Source: Chloroflexota bacterium
Lineage (GTDB): Bacteria; Chloroflexota; Anaerolineae; Promineifilales; Promineifilaceae
DNA length: 8,584 bases
NCBI GenBank assembly: GCA_024223125.1
Contig: JAAEOP010000366.1
Coordinates: 1-8,584 of the forward strand
Direction: 5' to 3'
Shown: in pieces, positions 1 through 6,997 of the stretch
Position numbering within the stretch: the first letter of the stretch is position 1
Layout: every line of letters begins with the position of its first letter
The notes under the pieces: generated by a model
Told to the model about the DNA's origin: nothing
Seen by the model: only the letters and a program-made list of their open reading frames with translations
Databases searched by the model: none
Made by a program: the position numbers and the translations under genes

Positions 1-56
1 CTGATAGTTAACATAATCGTCAGAATATCGCAATTATGAGGTGAAAAGTGTGCAAA

Positions 57-344
57 TCAGCCTCGAACACTAAACATAAAGCTAATTTGAGGCTCTGATT
101 TTAGTCCAAATTCATCACCACGATTAAGTGTGGTCGTACCTGTGGCATTGGTTAAGGCTAAAAGAGTATGAAAGTCTGAATCGAGGGTAATGACGATCCG
201 ATTTTCCCGCTGTGCCCTTTCTAAGATTTCAACATCTTCGGCCGTAGCCAGATCAATTTCACCTGTATGGACAGCATCAAGGCCCAAAGCCCTGAGTCGA
301 GCGGCTGAGGTTCTTGGTAATCCCTGATCAAGCAACAGTTTCAT
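57..344 (-). CDS. DUF5615 PIN-like toxin, 3' part probably decayed
   Basis: Reads as the toxin half of a DUF433/DUF5615 pair, a PIN-fold (Mut7-C-like) family thought to be nucleases. The first 65 or so of 95 residues fit the family well: an N-terminal MKLLLDQGLP with acidic D6, then VHTGEIDLATAEDVEIL, then RIVITLDSDFHTLLAL with two further aspartates. After LTNAT the sequence stops looking like the family, where a PSVIRIR-like strand and a helix are expected. A shift of one base near 135-142 restores a weakly family-like reading (RPHLIVVMNLD, then a TAA at 101-103, then a stretch with EADL) ending at 20-22, which gives the usual family length of about 107 codons. I infer a frameshift plus nonsense mutation, so the gene may be inactive. 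Its start lies inside the antitoxin gene (17-bp overlap), so translation is probably coupled. Confidence 0.75.
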   Translation of the reverse strand: MKLLLDQGLPRTSAARLRALGLDAVHTGEIDLATAEDVEILERAQRENRIVITLDSDFHTLLALTNATGTTTLNRGDEFGLKSEPQISFMFSVRG

Positions 345-564
345 AGTTGAATTCGACTACCTGATCGTCCAATGAAGCGGCGGCATAGATAAGCGCCTGT
401 CGAATATCTTCCTCCATCAATTCTGGATATTCTTGATAGAGTTGAGTTCTGTCAGGGTATAAGGCCACCAGTTCTACAACACGCCTGACCGTTAAACGTA
501 AGTCACGAACAGTTGGTTGACCATTCATACGAGCGGGATTCACTGTGATTCTTTCTAAAGTCAT
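328..564 (-). CDS. DUF433 antitoxin
   Basis: A 78-residue protein of the DUF433 family, the usual partner of DUF5615 toxins and generally taken to be a DNA-binding antitoxin. Family hallmarks are ITVNPARMNGQPTVRDLRLT at the start (consensus I-x-x-P-x-x-x-x-G-x-P-x-I-R-x-x-R-x-x-V), VVELVALYPD in the middle, and EYPELMEEDIRQALIYAA toward the end, where a helix-turn-helix is expected. Full length for the family. The start is supported by AGGAAG (complement of 571-576) 6 nt upstream of ATG. It is first in a two-gene unit and its 3' end overlaps the toxin start. Autoregulation is typical for such pairs, but I see no clear operator here. If the toxin is decayed, this may be an orphan antitoxin. 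Confidence 0.88.
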   Translation of the reverse strand: MTLERITVNPARMNGQPTVRDLRLTVRRVVELVALYPDRTQLYQEYPELMEEDIRQALIYAAASLDDQVVEFNYETVA

Positions 565-629
565 ACTATTCTTCCTAATTTATCCAGAGGAACTTTTCAG
601 ACTGTTTTCTGCATCGCCATAATGGGCAA

Positions 630-635
630 ATTATA
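630..635 (-). promoter_or_regulatory. Extended -10 promoter for the DUF433/DUF5615 pair
   Basis: On the minus strand the sequence reads TGGTATAAT: a perfect TATAAT box (complement of 630-635) preceded by the TGn extension. No good -35 is present 17 nt upstream, which is common for extended -10 promoters. Transcription would start near 622-624, giving a leader of about 60 nt before the DUF433 start at 564. Seen by eye only. Confidence 0.5.
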
Positions 636-688
636 CCATAAGCAGAAATATGATGTGTTATGGCAATGTTGCTGCCAGAGAAAAATTG

Positions 689-821
689 ATAACTATACAG
701 CCTCTTAAAAGATCTGCGAGGTCTTTGGTTGCAGGTTTACATAAATCGTTTTAGTATAAGGTTGTGTGCAGTATTTACAACCCGTATCTCTGGTGGAAAC
801 CTCGCAGGTCTGGATAGTTAC
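689..821. mobile_element. MITE-like inverted-repeat element, copy 1
   Basis: A 133-bp non-coding element. The left end ATAACTATACAG (689-700) matches the complement of the right end CTGGATAGTTAC (810-821) at 10 of 12 bases. Inside lies a second inverted pair: AGATCTGCGAGGTCTT (710-725) against GAAACCTCGCAGGTCT (796-811), 14 of 16 complementary. The octamer AAAAATTG flanks it at 681-688 and 827-834, with five extra bases (ATTAC) between the right terminus and the right octamer. This looks like an 8-bp target duplication with a small duplication of the right end. It carries no ORF, so it would depend on a transposase elsewhere. It lies between two divergent promoters, ending just before the -35 of the YD-repeat gene. 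Confidence 0.65.
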
Positions 822-834
822 ATTACAAAAATTG

Positions 835-864
835 TTGACTTTCAGGGGGGAACAGGGCTATAGT
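835..864 (+). promoter_or_regulatory. Sigma70-type promoter for the YD-repeat gene
   Basis: TTGACT at 835-840 (5 of 6 to TTGACA) and TATAGT at 859-864 (5 of 6 to TATAAT) are separated by 18 bp. The spacer contains a G6 run at 845-850. Predicted transcription start is near 871, leaving a leader of about 220 nt before the ATG at 1091. The -35 box directly follows the right flanking octamer of the MITE-like element, so that insertion set the upstream context of this promoter. Confidence 0.6.
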
Positions 865-870
865 AATAAG

Positions 871-1090
871 CATTGATGTACTGGTATTCTATTTTTTAAG
901 TGACGTTTTCATAGATTAAGAGACATCCTCCTCGCATCACCGTAACCTAAGCATTTCGTATACCATTTCTTTCATCATTTCTACACGCTGTACAACAAGC
1001 TTAAACACACTGTCCTACAACTTATAACGGCCGAGTATTCCTGACAAATCGGTTTTCTGGTTCAAGGCGTACTCTCTCAGGAGGTAAATA
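871..1090 (+). other. Long 5' leader and ribosome binding site of the YD-repeat gene
   Basis: About 220 nt lie between the predicted transcription start and the start codon. I see no ORF with a ribosome binding site, no riboswitch I recognise and no strong hairpin. The end carries a strong Shine-Dalgarno AGGAGG at 1079-1084, 6 nt before the ATG at 1091, which fixes the start of the large gene. Confidence 0.45.
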
Positions 1091-4000
1091 ATGTCGTCCA
1101 AACGAACCTTTCTCCATACGCTTATTGCAGTTGTTGTGTTATTGGCTCAGATTGGGCAGCCGTTGGCTAATGCGTTAGGGGTTGCGCCCACGGCCGTAAA
1201 CCCTGCCCCAGCTACATTCAATGCCGGACAACAAACCCAACCAGATCGCCCCGATTGGATACGGCCGCAAACAGAACCCCGCCGCTCCCCCCAATTAATT
1301 CCCCCGGAACCGGGCTTACGGCCAGGTGAGATTCTTTCGCCTCAATCGGCCGGGCTAACGGCCGCAGCCCCCCCCCCCACCCCCTTCCCTTTTGGCAATA
1401 ACAACCTGGGGCAAACCTACAAAGACAGCAACAACATGGAAGACCATCCCGGCCGTCATTTTGCCGGGCCGGTTAACCTTATCAACGGCAATTACTTTTT
1501 AACCGTTGGTGACCATTTCTTTGTTGGTCAGGGGATTTCGGTGCAGTTTGCCCGCAGTTATAACCATCTGGATGCAAACAATCCGGGGCCATTGGGGAAT
1601 GGTTGGACGCACAGTTACAATGTCATTGCCCAAGAAACCATCCCCGACGCTGAAGTTGTTATTCGCAACAGTGATGGCAGTTTGCATGTGTACACCTCAG
1701 CCGACGGCGGCAATATCTGGGACCCGCCGCCCGGTATCTTCCGCACCCTCATCCACCCGAATATGCCCTTTTCCCCTTTCGAGATTCGTCATAAAAGTGG
1801 CATTGTAGAGACGTTTGACCCCAGCGGCCGTTACCAATCTATCCAAGACCGCAACGGCAATTTTGTGCAGATGAATTATGACGGTTCCAATCGTCTAGAG
1901 GCCGTTAATAGTTCCGACGGCCGTGCCCTGGACATCATCTACAGCCTTACCAATCCCAATCTCATCGAATCCGTCGTAGACCCCATCGGTCGGACTACCT
2001 CCTATAACTACGACGCCAACGGCAATCTAGCATTGGTAGATTATCCTGAAGGCACAGCCGCCACCTACACCTACGACGCTAACAATCGCCTGACCAGCTA
2101 CGATGATCCACGCCAGCCAGAAGGCAGCCGCCAGGTTACAAACGTTACTTACGACGGTCAGGATAGAGCGACCAATGTCGCCTTCAACGCGAACAGCTTT
2201 TATGACATTATTTATGACGTAACCGGGCCTCTTCTTGTAGAAGTCAACTGGCGGGACAACATCAGCAATGTCCATGAAATCATCTATGACAGCAGCAACT
2301 TTTTGGTATTGTCAGACGCCATCAATGTGTCTAGCTGCGGCTGCTTACAGGGTGAAGGGCTAAATTACACTCCCGATCATTTACTGCAAAGCAAAACAGA
2401 CGCCCATAACAACACAGTCATCTATGATTATGACGGGCTAGGCAACCTGATTACTATCGTCAGTCCTGACGGGGCGCGTACCGATTTTGCTTACGATCCC
2501 GCCCTGAGCAGTGTCATCTCCACTACCAATCCGGCCGGAGACAGCATTCAATACTTGTACGATGCTCGTGGCAACCTGCTGCAAGAAACACATCCGCTGG
2601 GACGCACGGCCGCCTACACCTACGATGCGGCCGGTAATCTACTTACCCAGACGGATGCCCTAAGTAATACCACCCGCTACACTTATGACGCCCTCGGTAA
2701 TCTCTTAACTATTTCCGATGCTTTAAGTAACACGACCAGCTTTGATTATGATCCCATCGGCCGTGTAACCAGCAAAACAGACCCTAACGGCGGCCTGACG
2801 ACTTATGCGTATGATGATGTAGATCGTCTATTGCTAGTGACAGACCCTCTCAGCGGTACCATTGACTATACGTATGACAGTCGGGGCAACCTCCTCACCC
2901 TGACTGACGCTGAGGGGCAAACCTTGAGCCACGCTTACGATTCGTTAGACAGAATTGTAACCGTGACCAATACGTTGGGAGCCACAACTTCCTATCAATA
3001 TGATGGTCTGGGCCGCCTGACACAGCGAACGGATGCCGATGGGGGGGCAACAACCTACTTCTACGATGAAGTTAGCCGGATGACACAGCGCAACTATAGC
3101 GACGGCCGCATAGACACCTTCGCTTATGATCGCGTTGGCAACCTGGCGGCTTATTCTGATGGCAGCATAACCAAGACCATTGGCTATGACGCCAACAGCC
3201 GGGCCATTACCTACACTTTAGACACGCCTACTTTTAGCAGCCCCACGCGCATCATTTATGGCTACGATTCCGTTGGCAACCGCAGCAGCGCCTTGCTGGA
3301 TGATGGCGCCTCCACCTGGACAACGACGTATGAATATGACAGCATCTACCGGCTGACGCGCACGATTGATGCAAACGGCCGCACCTGGGACACAACCTAT
3401 GACACGGCCGACCGGCGTACCAGCCTGACCCTGCCGGACAACAGCCATGTGGAGTATGATTACGACGGCCGTAACAATATGCTAGAGCTGCGCCAGTACG
3501 ATTCTGGCAACACGTTACAGCACACCTACAGCTTCACCTACGACGGCATCAATAACCGCGTCACTGAAAACGATGATGGGCTGCTCATTACCAACGCCTA
3601 TGACATGCTCAACCGCGTCATTCAAACTACTGCCGACAGCAGCATTTCCACCTTCACTTACGACGCTGTAGGCAACAGGTTAACGGCCGACGGCCCAGAA
3701 GGTCTCAACACGTTCATTTATGATGGGGCCAACCGCCTGCAAAGCAGCAACGACACGACCTACGCCTACGACAACATGGGGCGGCGCATTAGCCGCATCG
3801 GCCCCGCCGGGACCCATCAATATAACTATGATGGCGAAATGCGCCTGACCCAGTTCCAGCATGTAGACAGCGCCTTTGACGCTACCCTGACCTACGATGC
3901 CATGGGTGACCTGGTACGCAAACAAAACAGCGACGGCGACGATACCTTTATTCTGCGCGGCAACAGCCGTCTGGAAGCCGAACTGGACGCCAACGGCAAC

Positions 4001-6937
4001 CTGCAACGAACCTTCACCGCAGACACCGAAATCGTCTCTATGGATCTGGTCGGCCTCACACCTGTCACCGTAGATTTCCATTATGACGGCAGCGGCCGTG
4101 TCCGCCATGTTACCGACGCCGCCAGCGGCGACACGGTTGCCACCTATGGCATGGATCCCAGCCAAGATCAGGCCAACTTCTACAACCCCATTCGCATAAA
4201 TGGCCTCTACTACATTCCTGAAATTGGCCTTTATCTGCTGGGTGACGGTCAGTTCTGGGACCCCTTTGATGGACAGTTCCTATTCCGCTTCTGGCCCTGG
4301 GTTTTCTGGCCCTTTGGCCCCTTTAGCCCCTGGCGACCCATCTTCCGCTATTGGCCCTGGCCATGGCCGTGGGCCACACCCTGGGGCTGGCCGTGGCCGC
4401 GCCCCTGGCCTTTCCTTTGGCCCTGGGCTGGTGTTTGGGTACGGCCGTGGCTCGTCTACCCTATGTGGCCCTGGACATTCTTCTCCTGGCTGCCCTGGTG
4501 GTGGTGGTGGCATTGGTGGGGCTGGCCGATATGGGGACATTGGTGGTGGTGGCATCATTGGTGGTGGTGGAGCGACTGGTGGGGCTTTGGCTGGTGGTTC
4601 TGGGGCTGGTGGGGCTGGGGTTGGTGGCTTTGGGGCTGGTGGTGGTGGCCCTGGTACTGGTGGTGGCCCGGCTGGTGGATTTGGGGCTGGTGGCTCTGGT
4701 GGCTTTGGTGGCCCTGGTGGTGGTGGTGGCATTGGCACGGCTGGTGGTGGGGCTGGTGGTGGATTTGGGGCTGGTGGTGGTGGCCCTGGTGGTGCTGGCC
4801 ACCTCTGTGGGCACGGCCGCCGGATTATGGCGATGCGGCCGATCCAACCTACCCATCGCTGTTAAGCAGCAATGGCGCTCGCCATCTCAATACCAATCTG
4901 GAATGGTTAGGGCCGGCCGTTGACCGTGAATATAACGCCAACATTACTGACCTGGATCTGTTTGACGATGGTGTGACGGTAGACTTGGCTAACAGTGTTG
5001 TCATCTTTACCGTCAGCACGTCTGGTAGCTTGTTCCGTTACAGCGCGGCCGCGCCGGTAAATGTTCATGGCTGGATTGATTTGAACGGGGATGGCGATTG
5101 GGCTGACGGAGGCGAATTCGTTCTCAACTGGAGCGGTTATCCCGGTGATGGCACATGGCCGTTAGCCGCCCCATCTACAACGGTAACGGTTCCCATCGTT
5201 GTGCCTGCCAGTCTGCCGCAGCAAACATGGTCCCGCTTCCGGCTGGACTATGCCCAAAATGTGGAAAGCGTAACCGGTATGGCCCGGTATGGTGAGGTAG
5301 AAGATTACCGGCTGTACACCGCGCCCAACCCGCCCAGTTGGGGCGGCGCCGTCAATATCAACCGACTGTCACCGCTGGTCATCAGCTATGTGTCGGATAT
5401 GGTGACAAATACGGTCTCCATCGGCTTTACGCCAACGGTCAGTAATACGCTTGTCTGGAGTACGGTGTTGGATTCGATAGCTGCTAATACTGTGACCATC
5501 CACCATGCCCCCTTCACGCCGTTGACGACGTATTCCGTCACGGTCAGCGCCGGGCAAACAGTGGCTGGACATTGGATGCCAGCCAACGTGTACACCTTTA
5601 CATCGGCCGCTTTAGCGCCGGTTTATGGCGTGGTGTTGGGGCCAGATATGGCTCAGACTGGTTTGCCGGGCACGGCCGTAACCTACACTGTACCCATCAC
5701 CAACAGCGGCAACGTGACCGACACCTTTGACCTGACTGCCAGCGGCAACGGCTGGCCGGTCAATCTACCCTCGCCTGACATTACCTTAAGCGCGGGCGCC
5801 AGCGGCACATTCCAGGCGCTGGTCACTATTCCGGCTAACACTTTTGGCGGCACGATGGATATGGTTGCCATTACAGCTACATCCCAAAATTCGGTTACGG
5901 CCACAGATACGGCGAATCTAACAACAACGGCGCAAACGTTACTTGGGGTAACGATGTCGCCCGATATGGCTCAATCTAGTTTACCGGGCACGGCCGTTAC
6001 CTACACCCTCAATCTGACCAACAGTGGCAACGTAACTGATACGTATGACCTGACTCTGAATGGGAATGGCTGGGTAACAACTCCGTCAGACAGCAGCGTT
6101 ATGCTGACTCCTGGCAGCAGCGTGGCCGTAACAGTGCAGGTAGATATTCCCGGCGGAGCCAACGCGGGTGATATGGATAGTGTAACGGTGACAGCTACTT
6201 CGCAGGCAGATGTGAGCGTAACGGCCTCGGCCACATTGACCACGACGGCCACTTCTTATGCGGTTGCACTCTCGTCGGATATGGCTCAATCTGGGTTGCC
6301 GGGTACGGCAGTTACCTACACTGTCACCATCACCAACGCCGGTTTGCTGACAGATACGATTGATCTCACCCTCAGCGGCAATGGCTGGTCAACGACTGCG
6401 CCGCCCACAAGTGTAACGCTGGCAGTCGGGGACACGACGACGACACAAATCGTGGTTTTGATTCCGGCTGGGGCAGATGGCGGCAACATGGATACGGCTA
6501 CGATCATGGCTCAATCTCAAGGAGACAATACCCAAACGGCCGCAGCGAATCTGACAACAACGGCCGTATCCGTTTACGGTCTGACTGTTTCGGGGAATAT
6601 GGCTCAATCGGCTGCTGCGGGTACAACCGTAACTTACACAGTCAACATCAGTAACACCGGTAACATAACGGACACTTTTGATCTGGCAGTAAGCGGTAAT
6701 ATGTGGCCGACAGCGCCTATGACTACAAGTGTAGCTCTGGCTCGTGGAAGCAGCACGGCCGTTACCTTTGTCGTCGCTATTCCGAGCAGCGCCACGGATG
6801 GGGAGATAGATACGGCCGTCATCACAGCCACTTCACAAGGAGACAACAGCCAAACGGCCGCAACGCAACTGACAACGACAGCCGTTGTGACCTCATCTGG
6901 GTTTACGATTTATCTGCCGGCGATACTCAGGGATTAA
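1091..6937 (+). CDS. Giant secreted YD-repeat (RHS-like) protein with a tryptophan-rich insert and Ig-like repeats
   Basis: A 1948-residue exported protein. Residues 1-29 are a signal peptide (SSKR, hydrophobic core, PLANALG); 30-115 are a proline-rich linker; about 121-200 is a DUF6531-type head (GPVNLINGNYFL, LGNGWTHSYN); about 265-1020 holds roughly 27 YD repeats of the Y-T-Y-D-x-x-G-N-L type that build the RHS cocoon, with a cysteine pair (C416, C418) in the known SCGC spot. LYYIPEIGLYLLGDG and FWDPFDGQFL (1055-1064) are degenerate forms of the RHS core end RYYDPxTGRFL. A tryptophan-rich tract follows at 1068-1240, then a GEVEDY domain (about 1245-1410), an Ig-like domain (about 1413-1513), four Ig-like repeats (1512-1937) and the tail IYLPAILRD. 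No toxin domain and no neighbouring immunity gene are seen, so a surface or adhesive role is as likely as a toxin role. The frame is continuous across the tract. Confidence 0.93.
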   Translation: MSSKRTFLHTLIAVVVLLAQIGQPLANALGVAPTAVNPAPATFNAGQQTQPDRPDWIRPQTEPRRSPQLIPPEPGLRPGEILSPQSAGLTAAAPPPTPFPFGNNNLGQTYKDSNNMEDHPGRHFAGPVNLINGNYFLTVGDHFFVGQGISVQFARSYNHLDANNPGPLGNGWTHSYNVIAQETIPDAEVVIRNSDGSLHVYTSADGGNIWDPPPGIFRTLIHPNMPFSPFEIRHKSGIVETFDPSGRYQSIQDRNGNFVQMNYDGSNRLEAVNSSDGRALDIIYSLTNPNLIESVVDPIGRTTSYNYDANGNLALVDYPEGTAATYTYDANNRLTSYDDPRQPEGSRQVTNVTYDGQDRATNVAFNANSFYDIIYDVTGPLLVEVNWRDNISNVHEIIYDSSNFLVLSDAINVSSCGCLQGEGLNYTPDHLLQSKTDAHNNTVIYDYDGLGNLITIVSPDGARTDFAYDPALSSVISTTNPAGDSIQYLYDARGNLLQETHPLGRTAAYTYDAAGNLLTQTDALSNTTRYTYDALGNLLTISDALSNTTSFDYDPIGRVTSKTDPNGGLTTYAYDDVDRLLLVTDPLSGTIDYTYDSRGNLLTLTDAEGQTLSHAYDSLDRIVTVTNTLGATTSYQYDGLGRLTQRTDADGGATTYFYDEVSRMTQRNYSDGRIDTFAYDRVGNLAAYSDGSITKTIGYDANSRAITYTLDTPTFSSPTRIIYGYDSVGNRSSALLDDGASTWTTTYEYDSIYRLTRTIDANGRTWDTTYDTADRRTSLTLPDNSHVEYDYDGRNNMLELRQYDSGNTLQHTYSFTYDGINNRVTENDDGLLITNAYDMLNRVIQTTADSSISTFTYDAVGNRLTADGPEGLNTFIYDGANRLQSSNDTTYAYDNMGRRISRIGPAGTHQYNYDGEMRLTQFQHVDSAFDATLTYDAMGDLVRKQNSDGDDTFILRGNSRLEAELDANGNLQRTFTADTEIVSMDLVGLTPVTVDFHYDGSGRVRHVTDAASGDTVATYGMDPSQDQANFYNPIRINGLYYIPEIGLYLLGDGQFWDPFDGQFLFRFWPWVFWPFGPFSPWRPIFRYWPWPWPWATPWGWPWPRPWPFLWPWAGVWVRPWLVYPMWPWTFFSWLPWWWWWHWWGWPIWGHWWWWHHWWWWSDWWGFGWWFWGWWGWGWWLWGWWWWPWYWWWPGWWIWGWWLWWLWWPWWWWWHWHGWWWGWWWIWGWWWWPWWCWPPLWARPPDYGDAADPTYPSLLSSNGARHLNTNLEWLGPAVDREYNANITDLDLFDDGVTVDLANSVVIFTVSTSGSLFRYSAAAPVNVHGWIDLNGDGDWADGGEFVLNWSGYPGDGTWPLAAPSTTVTVPIVVPASLPQQTWSRFRLDYAQNVESVTGMARYGEVEDYRLYTAPNPPSWGGAVNINRLSPLVISYVSDMVTNTVSIGFTPTVSNTLVWSTVLDSIAANTVTIHHAPFTPLTTYSVTVSAGQTVAGHWMPANVYTFTSAALAPVYGVVLGPDMAQTGLPGTAVTYTVPITNSGNVTDTFDLTASGNGWPVNLPSPDITLSAGASGTFQALVTIPANTFGGTMDMVAITATSQNSVTATDTANLTTTAQTLLGVTMSPDMAQSSLPGTAVTYTLNLTNSGNVTDTYDLTLNGNGWVTTPSDSSVMLTPGSSVAVTVQVDIPGGANAGDMDSVTVTATSQADVSVTASATLTTTATSYAVALSSDMAQSGLPGTAVTYTVTITNAGLLTDTIDLTLSGNGWSTTAPPTSVTLAVGDTTTTQIVVLIPAGADGGNMDTATIMAQSQGDNTQTAAANLTTTAVSVYGLTVSGNMAQSAAAGTTVTYTVNISNTGNITDTFDLAVSGNMWPTAPMTTSVALARGSSTAVTFVVAIPSSATDGEIDTAVITATSQGDNSQTAATQLTTTAVVTSSGFTIYLPAILRD
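1368..1378 (+). repeat. C11 homopolymer inside the YD-repeat gene
   Basis: Eleven consecutive C residues code for part of A93-P-P-P-T97, just after the signal peptide and linker. By hand translation, losing one C would bring a TAA at 1500-1502 into frame and gaining one C a TAA at 1399-1401. Either change abolishes the protein. Such runs are typical slippage sites, so this is a candidate on/off switch. It is also a place where an assembly error would matter. Confidence 0.6.
4292..4810 (+). repeat. TGG-rich low-complexity tract coding a tryptophan-rich segment
   Basis: In the gene frame this codes residues 1068-1240, with about 85 tryptophans in 173 residues by hand count; residues 1134-1236 have about 65 in 103, including runs of four and five W. 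The first half alternates W with P, F and R (YWPWPWPW); the second mixes W with G, H, P, L, I. Non-Trp residues use varied synonymous codons (Pro CCC, CCG, CCA, CCT; Gly GGC, GGT, GGA; Leu CTG, CTT, CTC), which argues for selection on the protein rather than simple triplet expansion. Partial duplications such as TTTGGGGCTGGTGGTGGTGG appear near 4635 and 4764. Nearly all six frames are open here as a by-product of the low complexity. Confidence 0.85.
5624..6901 (+). repeat. Four tandem 106-residue Ig-like repeats (coding)
   Basis: Within the YD-repeat gene, four consecutive units carry DMAQ or NMAQ at residues 1519, 1625, 1730 and 1836, a period of 105-106 residues. Shared landmarks are MAQSGLPGTAVTYTV, ITNSGNVTDTFDL, SGNGW, a VxIP strand, TATSQ and a closing LTTTA. 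They resemble NEW3/CARDB-like beta-sandwich modules of bacterial secreted proteins. The octamer TATGGCTC recurs at the head of each unit. Units have diverged, with the fourth most different (NMAQSAAAGT). Confidence 0.8.
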
Positions 6938-6941
6938 AAAA

Positions 6942-6987
6942 GAGATTGGAGATTGGGAGATTGTGGGAATCTCCAATCTCCAATCTC
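6942..6987 (-). terminator. Intrinsic terminator of the DUF58 unit, built from heptamer repeats
   Basis: The arm GAGATTGGAGATTGGGAGATT (6942-6962) pairs with 6968-6987 over 20 bp with one bulged base around the loop GTGGG. Read on the minus strand, the stem is followed at once by six T (complement of 6936-6941), as in an intrinsic terminator, 10 nt past the DUF58 stop. In the plus direction no T run follows, so it is less convincing as a terminator for the YD-repeat gene. Both arms are tandem copies of the heptamer GGAGATT or its complement. Confidence 0.7.
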
Positions 6988-6997
6988 CAAAAAGTTT

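Noticed and set aside
927..1084. CCTCCT at 927-932 could pair with the AGGAGG ribosome binding site at 1079-1084 as a translation switch.
   Set aside because: Only six base pairs over about 150 nt with mismatches on both sides; not enough to call.
3680..4165. A 161-codon minus-strand ORF opposite the YD repeats.
   Set aside because: No family features or start signals; it mirrors repetitive coding sequence on the plus strand.
4280..4856. Minus-strand proline-rich and Thr/Ser-rich ORFs.
   Set aside because: Antisense readings of the same low-complexity DNA; absence of stops follows from composition.
4200..4923. Overlapping plus-strand frames giving a glycine-rich collagen-like protein and a Val/Leu-rich membrane-like protein.
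   Set aside because: Both are out-of-frame readings of the TGG-rich tract (GGT and GTG phases). They lack ribosome binding sites, and the Trp frame is continuous with recognisable domains on both sides.
5624..6901. Regular 318-bp spacing of similar DNA as a CRISPR or satellite array.
   Set aside because: The units are long, diverged and in frame; they code for tandem Ig-like domains.
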